Below, in pieces: positions 10,852-21,247 of a stretch of DNA of 64,000 nucleotides. The DNA comes from Nitzschia sp. DOCU1 (taxonomy: Eukaryota > Bacillariophyta > Bacillariophyceae > Bacillariales > Bacillariaceae): assembly GCA_951394045.1 (NCBI GenBank), contig OX595989.1, positions 744,001-808,000 on the forward strand. Reading direction: 5' to 3'. Both the position numbers and the translations under genes were made by a program. Numbering within the stretch: position 1 is the stretch's first letter; each line of letters begins with the position of its first letter. Under the pieces are notes generated by a model. It ran no database searches and was not told the DNA's origin. It saw nothing but the letters and a program-made list of their open reading frames with translations.

Positions 10852-11550
10852 ATGAAACCGAAATTAAGGTTACATAGAGAAGGTGCTGCCGTTGAACCGC
10901 AACAATCCGACCAGGAATCCGAGATGCCGAAAGACACCGGATCGCGAGAAATTTTGAATCTCCTCCCACAATTTCATTTTGTCCAGAAGGGTCTTCTTGG
11001 CACCAACGCAATTGCAGAAAAAGTGCATCATCCATCAACCGAAACTATGACTATGATGGACAGCAGGAACCGTGAGACCCACTTCTCTTCAGAAAGCATA
11101 AGAAGACAGGATAACAGCACGATGTACATTCCATCGTTTTATGATAGCGACGATGAAGACTACGACGAAGAACAATTTGGGGTGATCAATGGCATCGATG
11201 AATCGCGAGATGATACTTGCATCAAGAAGAACGCGGAAGTTGACGTGCAGCAACGGCGAGGGTCCCGATACGCGCTTCTAAGATGTCTTGCTTGGAGTCA
11301 AGACGAAGAGGGCGACGCAAACGGTGGGAACCGAATTGTGTCGCCGACAACCGCGAGCATTCCCATTGATCCGCGGTCGTTGCAAAACATGGTGGCAAAT
11401 CTTTGCACGATATCACCATCTTTCAGTGTTATGGAAATCCCCTCTACCAAGCAATCGATTGTTGGAAATGTCCATTGGGAGCAGCAAGTGCCATTGGATC
11501 GGGATCTAGGTTCTATTATTTGTCAGCGCGCTAACTTTGCTGGCAACTAG
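10852..11550 (+). CDS. AWS/HW-motif protein, paralogue 3 (unknown function)
   Basis: 232 residues from an ATG. The order of elements is a polar N-terminal region, an acidic patch (YDSDDEDYDEEQ) near residue 100, LLRCLAWSQDEEGD near 145, and IVGNVHWEQQVPLDRDL near 205. This is the same layout as the two genes upstream on the same strand, so local duplication followed by rapid divergence is likely. There is no signal peptide, membrane segment or recognised domain. Confidence 0.65.
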   Translation: MKPKLRLHREGAAVEPQQSDQESEMPKDTGSREILNLLPQFHFVQKGLLGTNAIAEKVHHPSTETMTMMDSRNRETHFSSESIRRQDNSTMYIPSFYDSDDEDYDEEQFGVINGIDESRDDTCIKKNAEVDVQQRRGSRYALLRCLAWSQDEEGDANGGNRIVSPTTASIPIDPRSLQNMVANLCTISPSFSVMEIPSTKQSIVGNVHWEQQVPLDRDLGSIICQRANFAGN

Positions 11551-11900
11551 TATCATCACCGGGGAATACAACCGAAGAATACTTCCTTCGCCTTGTAACT
11601 TTAGAACTGTTGTTGTTTGTACATTCTGGGTTTTATAGTTGTTGTGATGGAGGCACGGCAAGACAAGTTCTCTACTGTACGAGTTGACAGTTCTCTCATA
11701 GTCTAATCGTACTTTTTGCCTCGCATCAAATTGGATGACCTGACTGATTTGACTCCCCTGATTGTGATCAAGTCCGATGAGTCAACAAAGCGCAACGGCC
11801 AAAGACTTTTTTCCCGCCACAAAGAAATTTTGACGCCTTTTTGGTCATCACAGTGCTGCTTCCCTCTAACCAACAATCAAGTCAGAGGCATGATGCGCCA
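11551..11900. other. Short intergenic region
   Basis: Between paralogue 3 and the SGNH gene. The SGNH frame remains open to 11841 but begins with TTG there. An upstream exon encoding a signal anchor could lie here, but I cannot place it. Confidence 0.4.
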
Positions 11901-13220
11901 ATGGGCCAAAGTAGCGATGGAAATGAGGTTAGACGTAGTGACTTTAGAGCAGCAATGGAGAATGGTGAAAGTTCCGTGTTGATCCCCGAACAACCAGACC
12001 GTGCGATCCAAGCCAACATTGAAACTGCCACTTGTGGCACTCTTCCCTGGTGCAAGAATGCAACGTGCCAAGTTGAACTTTTCGTCGGCAGCAGATCGAA
12101 TTGGGTTCTTCATTCTCGGGATCAGGAAGGAAACTTGAAATTTCGTGGTGGGGATGAGTACTATGTGCGTTATCAAGAGTTTACGAGTACCAATCAGCCG
12201 TCCCATGACGAAACCAGCCCTGAGGCTCTGACATGCCAGGCTGTAGCTCTGATTCAAGACCACGACAATGGCAAATACACGCTGGAATTTGTAGCTACGC
12301 CTATGTATCTGGCAGTCCCTGCTCTCGACCCCATGGCTGGTACTACCATAAAGCGAGTCCTGACCATTTACTTTGAGTACACCAATGGAATCGGGGCGCT
12401 CCCTCCTCCAATAAAGTGCGGGTGGCCAAACGGAGGTTACACCCATCGGTCCTACAGCCTTATCTTATGTTCAGACTTGGATTATCGGCCGCCGATTCGT
12501 CCCTTTGTGCCGCCTTCCTGTTCCGTGGACCTGGGTTTCTTTGATCGCGTTTTTGCCTTTGGAGACTCCACAATGGATCAGTTTGTTCGCCAACGACCCA
12601 ACAAAAAGGGCAAGTACTATTTCCAGCCGAATATCCTCGTCGGAGAAAAGGTGCGACAAGGATTGAACTCAGATACGCTTGGAACTATGTTGGACTTGCT
12701 GGAGCATGATTTTGGAGGTCTGCTTCGGCGGTATGAGAAGGAAGGTAAAAGGGTTTGTTTGATCCTCGGAAGTGGCTTGTGGGATATTTTGGATGCTAAT
12801 GACAAATTGCAAGGTGCATCTTTTGAGGACCACATCCGCGCGTGCCGGGAATATATATCGATGGTAAAACAACGTTATCACGCCACGGTAGTGTGGAAGT
12901 CTCCAATGGCCGTCCACATTCACTGGGTCGATCTGGATCGTGTTATTGAACATGACAAAGCGACTGCGACCTTGTTCGGAAGGGATCGTATAAGATACAT
13001 GAGCTCATCGCGATCCATGTATTTGTACAACTGCCAACGACGGTTGATGGAAGCCTTGGGCGTTCCACTGCTCGACATTTTCGAAGCATCCTATCTATCC
13101 GCCGATCAGCTGTATCCTTCCGATGGCCGACACTATCGGCCCGATCTAAATCGTCTCATGCTCAGCTGGTTCAGCCCCAGCTTTTCCAGGGATCAACGGT
13201 ACTATCAAAACTTGGAATAG
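11901..13220 (+). CDS. SGNH-fold (NXPE/PC-esterase-like) protein with Ig-like N-terminal domain
   Basis: 439 residues from the first ATG. The C-terminal half looks like a GDSL/SGNH acyl-ester hydrolase: block I reads VFAFGDSTMDQF (Ser near residue 230), a Gly-containing block reads LILGSGLWDI, and the Asp-His pair sits in YPSDGRHYRPDLNR. The N-terminal half, with VELFVGSRSNWVLHSRD and LIQDHDNGKYTLEFVATP, resembles the filamin-type Ig repeat that precedes the esterase domain in NXPE/PC-esterase proteins. Those family members act on glycans or remain uncharacterised. No signal peptide is visible from this start, which is unexpected for a family usually in the secretory pathway, so the 5' end may be incomplete. 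Confidence 0.75.
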   Translation: MGQSSDGNEVRRSDFRAAMENGESSVLIPEQPDRAIQANIETATCGTLPWCKNATCQVELFVGSRSNWVLHSRDQEGNLKFRGGDEYYVRYQEFTSTNQPSHDETSPEALTCQAVALIQDHDNGKYTLEFVATPMYLAVPALDPMAGTTIKRVLTIYFEYTNGIGALPPPIKCGWPNGGYTHRSYSLILCSDLDYRPPIRPFVPPSCSVDLGFFDRVFAFGDSTMDQFVRQRPNKKGKYYFQPNILVGEKVRQGLNSDTLGTMLDLLEHDFGGLLRRYEKEGKRVCLILGSGLWDILDANDKLQGASFEDHIRACREYISMVKQRYHATVVWKSPMAVHIHWVDLDRVIEHDKATATLFGRDRIRYMSSSRSMYLYNCQRRLMEALGVPLLDIFEASYLSADQLYPSDGRHYRPDLNRLMLSWFSPSFSRDQRYYQNLE

Positions 13221-13306
13221 ACGAACGTGTTGAATTACTGGATATAATCGGGGGAAGACACTTTGTATTTACATATTGGTCTAGTCCGTTGAAACGTTTT
13301 ACGCGT

Positions 13307-16300
13307 CTAACTGCTTGGTGGTTGTTGGCGCCGCTTGTGCATATCTGCGACGAGCGCCTTCCCCTTTTCTTCCCACTCCTTTCGGTTCCGTGTTGCAAAG
13401 TCAAGATACTCGTCCCCCGATGCCCCCAGGTAAACGCCGCACTCTTTAAGTCTCTTTGCCAACGGTATAATGTAATTGTCAAAGAACCAAATTTCGCCTT
13501 CGTACCATGACTGAGTGGGGTCCTTGTCACTTCTGCCGTCCAGGAATGCCTGGTACATTTCTTCGTACAAGCGTTCGTTCCATTTGCAGTAGACACTCCA
13601 GTGTTGCATCGTGTGAGAAACATCCGAGGCCTGGATCAAATGTTCAATGACTATTGTCGCTTTGCGGTCAATTGCCCGTCTCGCACTGCCTTCGGTCGTT
13701 CGACCGAGACTGAAAGCTTTTTCCCACCGATCATTCCGAAGCTGTTTCAAGTCGCGATCAAAGATATCCGTGCTCATCACACAGTTGACCACAAGCTGTC
13801 GAAATTTGGTTTCCTCCGCACGGTTGCTATATATTGCCATTCGGAGCTGAACGAATCTGTCTTCTTGCAACAATTCCCATGCCAAATCGAACGATCGTTG
13901 TTCCGCCACACTACGCCCCTTGTAATGTTCTGCAACTTCCGGATCTTCCAGCATAAGACGGGGATTAGGCACTCCTGGATGGTGGACATCATGAACAAGA
14001 GCTGAAAAGGCACATGCGAACTGGGTTAAAGGGTCCGCTGCGAAACTGTACGACTCTTCGGTGTCTTCGGAAATAGTGCCTATTTCTTGCCCCGGCGACT
14101 CAAATCGTGCCATTAATTTCAGAACACTCATACAAACATGAGAAGCGTGCTCAAAGCTGGGAAGAAATAAAGTTGATAAGAAACACAGTTTCTGCTGCAC
14201 CATGATACGCCGTGTCGTGGAGCGATGATCACTTACTTGTGGAATGCATGGTTCTCGTAAAGGCTCGAGATGATCGTAATATACTCGTTCAGTTGTGTGA
14301 TGACTTCTGGGTCCAGCGTCACATCGGCAGACTCCAAGTTACTCTGCAAGTGTTGAATGCCAGTAGTAAGCTCAATGACCTCTTTCACTTCCTCCAATGG
14401 CAGCCCACCGCTCAGCTCAGTGGAAATTGTTGCACTGGAAGCGTCATCTTCAGCTTTGACTGCGCCTCTGTTTGCAGCGATATCCTTCAGCAATGCGGTG
14501 AAGCGTTGCACGTTCCATTGAATCAAGCGCTGCATTTTATCGGATACCATAGAAGTGGCCGCTTGGTTTTCCGTCGTCGACGAAGTCGACCCCGTCTCGC
14601 CGGAAATAATAGATTCAGCAAGATCAGGTCCATTACTCGTGGTGAGCCAGTATGTTTGAAGATCCCCCTTGCCCTTGGCCCTAACTAGTTCACTTCGCTT
14701 TTCCAGCCAATGGCCTTTCCCGGCCGCCTTCAACAGGTTAGCCGTGTCTTCACTTATATGAATACGACCTGGCGCACCACTGCTTTCAATGCGTGAAGCC
14801 GTATTGACTGTGTCCCCAAACAACTGGAAGCGGGAGCGCTCGCCTCGTAGTACTCCAGCTGTTACAGGGCCACTGTGAATACCGAACCGCATCGACAAAT
14901 TTGCAGTGTCGGGGCCGAGTGTCTCTTCCAACTTCATTGTGAGCACGCTCACTTTGTGCAGGCATTCTCTAGCGAAGCGTACCATCACTAAAAAGTGGTC
15001 CGGTCTTGGTTCGGGACAACCAGTGATGGCGACATAACAATCCCCAATCGTTTCCACTTTGTACACCATTTTCTTCGCTGCAAGTTTATCAAAATGGTGA
15101 AAGAGAGTCTCCAATAGCACAAATACCGAAGCGGGCTCTCTCGTGCTCGACCACGCAGTAAAGCCCACAAGGTCGCAGAACAATACGGTCGTCTCCGGGA
15201 AAAGCTCAGCAATTGGTTTGCTGCGGAACATCTCGTTATCATCGAAAACATCTTCGTCTTCGTTCATAAATTGCCGGAGATTGCGCATACTTTGACGATT
15301 CGAAAACGCCATTCCGTCTTGTTTCTTCTTGGCGTTTTCGGCTTCTTCCTTTTCTTTGAGGAGCTGATTCTTTACTTCTTTAGGAAAGAGAGACTGTCAA
15401 CAGAACATGAGATCGCCGTGAGCAGTAGAACGCATCAGAAATGTACCGTTTCGTTGAATGCTTACAGATAAGATTGCGTCCGAGCGATTGGCAGCACCTA
15501 AAATTTTGTTGTTCTTTTGGATGACAAACCAGTCATACAGGATGAAAGTAAATGTCATGACGATGAAGGCCGAACAGGTGACTGCAGCAAATATCGCTGG
15601 AGCATTGGATTCGTAGTCTTCTTCAAGCTGCCTCGAGGGGTACACAGAAAACCAATAGTTGTAACCTCCTTCTTCTGCGATCATTTCTTCGTCGTGACTC
15701 GTTGCAACCTCCAAAAGGCCATTCAACTCAATAACAACCACCATGTCGTCATATCTTCTGTCGTGATGATCCCCGCTGCCTCTATACTCTGCATCCTTCC
15801 CGTTGATCACATAAGTAAAGGATTGTCCCATGGAATTGTGCAGCACGCAGTAGAGTCCACGGACGCCGTCCGGTAGAGCATCCTTCAAGTAGTTGTCCCA
15901 TGGTAAAATGTTGACCACCATCGCAACTAAGTCAGAGTCGTCATTGTTCAGCTCCCGAAACACGGGATAGACCAGCGAAGTATGGGGGTGATCATTAGCA
16001 AAACCGGTAATCCTTTGTGTGGAATTTCCGGGGATGGAATCGTCATCAAATAGCTGGATTGACTCGCTATGCAGAATGTCATGCTCTTCTTGAGAAATAG
16101 TGTAGTCAATCAACTCGTTTGGACCTGCCATTCCCAAAGTCCATTTACGACTGCTCATCACTGTATTATACATATCTTGATACGATTCGGTTGAGAGGGA
16201 GTTGAAATTCACAATCGACGTATCAAAAGGTGGAGGTGACATCTGCCAAAACGGAGCCGTGGGGTAATCTCCGTTGCCATCTTCGGGTTTTAGGACGGTG

Positions 16301-16983
16301 CGTCCCTTGTATCTTCCAAAACGATACACTGACGAAGGGATTGGATTCAAGTCTTCTCTCGTATCCTCTAGATGCACTTCGAAGGACTCGTCGATCCATC
16401 CCTGGTTATGCGTCGAATAGTTGTTCCATTGTTCGATATGTTCCTTCGTGACGATAGGGGCAACCACGATAAGTTCCGAGGCCGCCTGCGCCCGAGTGTG
16501 CCGAACGAATACTTCAAAGCTGCTCAAAGTCACGAATGGCCATTCCGAGTTGGTTTTCTTTGCTTCTGAAGTAAGAACTTCGCTCAGTCCATCCGTGGCC
16601 TCAAGAACACCAAGCAAATTGAACCTCACATTATCTTCAATGGTTAAGGCGAATTGATTGAACTTCAACAGATAAATCGATGCGAAGATGATACATTAGA
16701 AGTCGTTTTTAGAATCAATGATTGATCATGTGGTCATGCTTACCGCGGTTTCAAAGTCCTCTTCGTCTTCGTTTCCAAGAAATATGTATGTAAGAGTTGT
16801 TACAAGACAAGCTGTCGCAAAGAGCATAAGGAAGACATTCCGCCTCCACATCCGCACATTGCGGGTCTCATCTATGGCCAGCCGAGTGACACTTTGTCGG
16901 CTTTCCTCTAACTTGTCGTCACCTCGGCTGGTGGAGTCGTCGACCTCGGACAGCATCTCTGAGCTTGGAATATACCTTGGCAT
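13307..16983 (-). CDS. Receptor-like nucleotide cyclase fused to cyclic-nucleotide phosphodiesterase
   Basis: Makes and degrades a cyclic nucleotide at a membrane. Four exons (16983-16744, 16662-15466, 15393-14237, 14156-13307) give 1147 residues; all three introns have GTAAG donors and join in frame. Order: helix at about 49-69, an extracytoplasmic sensor-like region, helix at about 434-460, a linker beginning SLFPKEVKNQLL, a class III cyclase domain, then a class I PDE domain. Cyclase metal ligands are the Asp of FCDLVGF (near 553) and of ETIGDCY (near 597). The base-reading pair is Glu (near 593, guanylate-type) and Gln (near 669, where GCs usually have Cys), so GTP versus ATP specificity is open. 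The PDE shows HNFEHASHV (created by splicing), HDVHHPG and DVSHTMQHW, all metal or catalytic motifs. The sensor ligand is unknown. Confidence 0.92.
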
Positions 16984-17706
16984 TTTTTTCCTCGAAGTTC
17001 TCGGCCCCTATGGATCACTTTTATGCCTCTAAGCCCCAAAAGCTTCTCCAAATAAATTATTCGTTTGCTTGTTGGTGTTGCAATGCTTTCTTCACCTTGA
17101 CGGTTCGTTGTAGCTACCTTGGAAGGAGAAATGCCGCCGGTTTGCGAACAAAGCAAATTGAAGGGTGACGTCCTTTTCTTTCACTTTTTCTTCCTGCATC
17201 GTCGCAAGATGTTGAGGCAAGGCGAAGCGAAGATACCAGTACACCGGAGAAACTGGTATATACACTGGATTCGTGCTGGCATTGATATTTTATACCCGTC
17301 GTTACCGAGTACCGAGTATCTTGGGCGTTTTCGAACTCAATAAAGCCCCTTTAGTGTAAACGTCATTGCAAGGCATATCATCGAGCTTCACTAATGGCTT
17401 AGCTAAAGTTACAAATGACTACCTTGTATCTGAAACGTATCTCCGGAGAATCTGAACATACAGTAGCATCCCATGATTGAACAAGCCTCACGACCAAATG
17501 GCGCCTATCCTTAAATGATTTTGATTATAAAAAGCACCCTTCATTAAGTATCAAAGAGATCTTCGATCAGAAACGGCTCCAAAAAGTCTCGAAATCCGGA
17601 CCGCGAATAAAAGGCGATTTTCGCCCTAATTTCACCCATCACCGACGACCATGACGATCGAGCCAGAGTTCAAGTCTCTACTCTGTAGAAACTGACAGTA
17701 TCGACC
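16984..17706. other. Divergent intergenic region
   Basis: Probable promoters of the cyclase-PDE gene (-) and the cupredoxin-DUF305 gene (+). No gene or repeat recognised. Confidence 0.45.
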
Positions 17707-19157
17707 ATGACACGAAGGACAAACCTGCTGCTTTTGGCAATCCCTCTCTTGACCGCAGAGTCGGCGGCGAACGACGAGATTTGCGTGTCGGAAACAAAGA
17801 CTTTTACAGCCCGTGTGAATCTCTATGCTGGGGAACTGGGTAAGAAATTTTATGACAATAATATGCTCATTGTCGCCCATAATGTTTGTCACATCGAAGG
17901 CTTACATTTTTCGATTCTATCCTAGGATATTACGTTTTGGAAGAATGTGGTATGGATAAGCTGAACCCAACTATCGCAGTTGAGATTGGGGAGACTTACA
18001 CATTTATCCAGAAACATCGCAGCAACTACTACCACCGTAAGTGACTCCTCGCTTGCAGCTTGTCCACTGATATCTTCTCGAGGAAATTAACTCATTGCTG
18101 TTGCCTTCCCCACAGCGATTGGCTTTGCTTATTCTCCTTACGGAGACGAGGAATTGAAGATTGAAGTCGAACCTGGAATTTCGAAAGGACGACAGGAGTG
18201 CATTCAGGACTTGTCGTGTTCGGCGCCGATGTATTTTTTGAACGACGAATATCTCGGACACTACTCCAACATTCCCGAGGTGAAAAATATAACGTCGGGG
18301 GAAGAGGATTTCGGACTGGATGTGTACGAGCCCCTGTTTATGCGGAACATCCATGAATGGTCGGCGCATGGGAACTTCTCGATCAAGCTCAAAATCGACG
18401 ACGACACGATCAATTCCGATCTCTTCTACTTTTGCCACGTCCATGAATTCATGGGTGGTCGGATTAAACTCACAAAGAATGGGAAAGTGTTGAATGATCT
18501 TGACACGCCCAGTTTGGGATATGAGTATGATGTTCCATCAGCGTTTGACGAAAAGTGTGGTACTTTTGGGTTGGGCCCCTTCGAGCTTCCCAACCCGCTC
18601 TGTCCGGCAAGATTTGTTTGCGAAAATGAAGATGAGCCAGACGAGCTCCGGCAATTTTCTCGGTGCATTGATGCGATGAATTGCCATATGATGAGCGGGA
18701 TGACTACTGGAGTCAAAGCTCAGTCGGAGCCGGCATTGTTTATCCACCAAATGATCCCACACCACCAAAATGCTGTGAATATGGCGAAAGTTTTGCTCAA
18801 AGCGGAAAAGCTCAAGTGCGATGACCTTGCAGATGAAGACACTCCTGACTGTATCCTGGAAGGTAAGAAAAATGTATTTCGGGGTATTTCCTTCTCGTCA
18901 CCTCGTCGCTAAATTTGATGTCGACTGCAGGTATCCTCTACGATATTGTCAACACTCAGAATCTACAGATCCAGGCAATGTATGACTATTTGGACGCAAA
19001 ACGATTGCCGGAGACGGACAACTGTGACGTCTACGTAGAAACTATTCCTCAGGAGATAGCGCTTCAGAGTTCGGTTAGTGGGGCCGTCGCGGCGCAACTC
19101 GCGACGGGAGTGGTGATGGGATTGGGCGCACTGGCAACAGTGATGTCAATGATCTAG
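17707..19157 (+). CDS. Secreted cupredoxin-like / DUF305 fusion protein
   Basis: Probable extracellular or endomembrane metal-binding protein. Four exons (17707-17839, 17926-18036, 18116-18862, 18931-19157) give 405 residues. A signal peptide covers residues 1 to about 20. The first half looks cupredoxin-like: a His in SNYYHPIGFAYS near residue 80, and FYFCHVHEFMGGRI near 185, which has the Cys-His-Met spacing of a type I copper site. The second half is DUF305, with HQMIPHHQNAVNMA near 290 (the family's His-Met metal motif). A Cys-rich linker joins them, and a hydrophobic C-terminal tail could be a membrane or GPI anchor. DUF305 proteins are often linked to copper handling in bacteria; copper binding here is inference. 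The introns all restore frame. Confidence 0.8.
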
Positions 19158-19801
19158 GGAGACCCCGCGTCTATAGCGCTCAAGATCACACGCACGCATA
19201 CTTCCAACTCGGGTCATTGAAAGGTGATCGATGATTCGATGCAATGCTACCTGCCGAGGAGCCTACACTTGGATGGGGGAAGCGAGCGAGCGTTGTATGG
19301 TAATCGCAGCCAGTGGAAGCTGGAAATGAAATAATTATCCTCTAGCTAGGCTATCGTAGAGAAGCGGAATTTCATAGCCGATGAAGGGTGGAATTGCAGT
19401 GGAACTATTCATACATTTTACTATTGTGTATAAGTTAGGGAGAAAGCCCATTCTGCATAGGTAAATACGTACATCTGAAAATAGGAACTTTGCATCTCAT
19501 ACATACCTTAGTTCAATGTCTGACCCATAACGTCGCCATGATGACGTGGTACTAGGAACAATTTTGATTGGCCAAAATTAAAGTCGGAAAGCCTCACACG
19601 AAAACCCACAGGCACCAAGAAACCGAAATTTTTTCTTCAAAAGAATGAGATTTGTGCCACGTCTTTGGCCTCAGGAGTCACGAGCAATGTTAAAAGCGGC
19701 CATCACCTTCCAATGCGTCTCGCAACGCCTAGTAGATGAATATTAAACTGTATATTTTCACTTGCGGATCTGTTTTTGTGAGGGGTAATCATTAGCGCTG
19801 T
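19158..19801. other. Intergenic region, no gene recognised
   Basis: No gene recognised. It contains a TGACGTGG CRE-like half site near 19543 upstream of the gene at 19802. Confidence 0.45.
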
Positions 19802-20887
19802 ATGAACATGGTGGAGCGCGCTGAAGCCGGGGTGCATGCCCCAACCTCGCCGCGGCGCTCGATCCTTCCGGCAACTTACAGTGAAAAGGCCAAGAATACG
19901 AAGAATCTCCGTGTGTCCTTTTCACCGTTCGCTCGTATGCTCGCTGTCGAGTCCAAAGAAGACTTCTCGGAGGAAGAAAGGCTGAATTCTTGGTGGCAAA
20001 AGTCTGATTACGAAGATTTCCGGAAAAGTACAAGCCAGTTGGTGCGGTCCATGCTGAACGAAAACATCAACGGGTGGTTGGCACTGAAAGACGAAGCACT
20101 CGTGACCAAGAACAGTCAACCATCAAGACCGGTACAGGGTAGTCCTAACATGTTCACGCCCAAGCGGCAGTTGCCGCCGAAAACCCTGGCCGAAGTGCAA
20201 GAAAATCAGCATGTCGATCAAAAGGCCAAGACGGAGCAAAAGGACTTGCAGGCACATTCGTGGTGGAAACGTTTTGGTGACGTGGCTTCGTTTCATGAAT
20301 CGCGGCGGCGGCAGGCCCTTACCCGAGAAGCCATTCGTATCGTATTGGAGGAACAAAGTCGGCAACGCATGTTTTCATGTTCCGATGCCAATAAAATTCG
20401 ACTATTGTACATGGAATCTACTGCATGGGCTCGCGACTGGGCCATGGCATTGGCCGCTGCCAAGGCGGACGAAGTCCATTCTGGTGGGGGGGGTGTTTTG
20501 GAAGGAAAAGGCGGTTCACATAATAATGATGATGACGACGCCATTTCCAAATTATATGCGATGAAAGTGTCGTTGAGCTCAACGGCGGACAAACCCGCCA
20601 GTCCCGTCATTACGAATCGAGTACTTGACGCCAACACATCGTCGCAGATTCGATATCGACAAGTCGTATGTCGGCGGCCACAACAAGCGCCGCAAGCACA
20701 ATCTGCCCCTGTTACGCCTGTATCACCTGTCACTGCCGCTACAAGCATCAGTTCGAGTAGTGGTAATGGGGACAAACAGGAAGATTGCATTGCGGGGCTT
20801 GCTCTTGCCAAAAAGGCTGCCGGGTTTGGGGCTAACGATAGTCCCATTGGCGCCATACCACAGCTCTTGGCGAGTACGGGGAAGTAG
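19802..20887 (+). CDS. Hypothetical diatom protein with paired Trp-Trp motifs
   Basis: 361 residues from an ATG, uninterrupted. Two segments share a WW core. Residues 63 to 85 include NSWWQKSDYEDFRKS, and residues about 153 to 190 include HSWWKRFGDVASFHES followed by a helical Arg-rich stretch. The pattern of a double Trp, a short gap, an acidic residue and Phe recurs in small polar diatom proteins, but I know of no function. The C-terminal third is low complexity, rich in Pro, Thr, Ser and Ala, and includes a GGGG run and an Asp run. No membrane segment or targeting peptide is seen. It is convergent with the RBR ligase gene. Confidence 0.65.
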   Translation: MNMVERAEAGVHAPTSPRRSILPATYSEKAKNTKNLRVSFSPFARMLAVESKEDFSEEERLNSWWQKSDYEDFRKSTSQLVRSMLNENINGWLALKDEALVTKNSQPSRPVQGSPNMFTPKRQLPPKTLAEVQENQHVDQKAKTEQKDLQAHSWWKRFGDVASFHESRRRQALTREAIRIVLEEQSRQRMFSCSDANKIRLLYMESTAWARDWAMALAAAKADEVHSGGGGVLEGKGGSHNNDDDDAISKLYAMKVSLSSTADKPASPVITNRVLDANTSSQIRYRQVVCRRPQQAPQAQSAPVTPVSPVTAATSISSSSGNGDKQEDCIAGLALAKKAAGFGANDSPIGAIPQLLASTGK

Positions 20888-21247
20888 CTAACTGTTAGCA
20901 TGAATCAAGAAATTTTATTCTAGTTGGTATTGTCGGCAAGAACCACCATATTTCTAATGAATGAGTCAGCTATTTGGCGTTGTCCTGCTCCGGGGCACTA
21001 CTAACATTAGTAGTCATTCGTTGCTGTCATACCTATTATTGTTTCCAATGGAAGATAGAAAAGCTTTCGTTTGGTCTGAGAAGATCCAACGAGCAAAAGA
21101 AATGCACTCTAAAATTATTTTATATTTGGCCGCTTGGAACGAATCCTAGTAGTAATGACCCCATTGCCCGACATTACCACCGTACTATAACCGCACTCGC
21201 TGGTTTAATACAAGCAACTCAAGTTGCTAAAGAAATGCTGAGCTTAT
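20888..21247. other. Convergent intergenic region
   Basis: 3' ends of the WW-motif gene and of the RBR ligase gene. Nothing else recognised. Confidence 0.5.
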
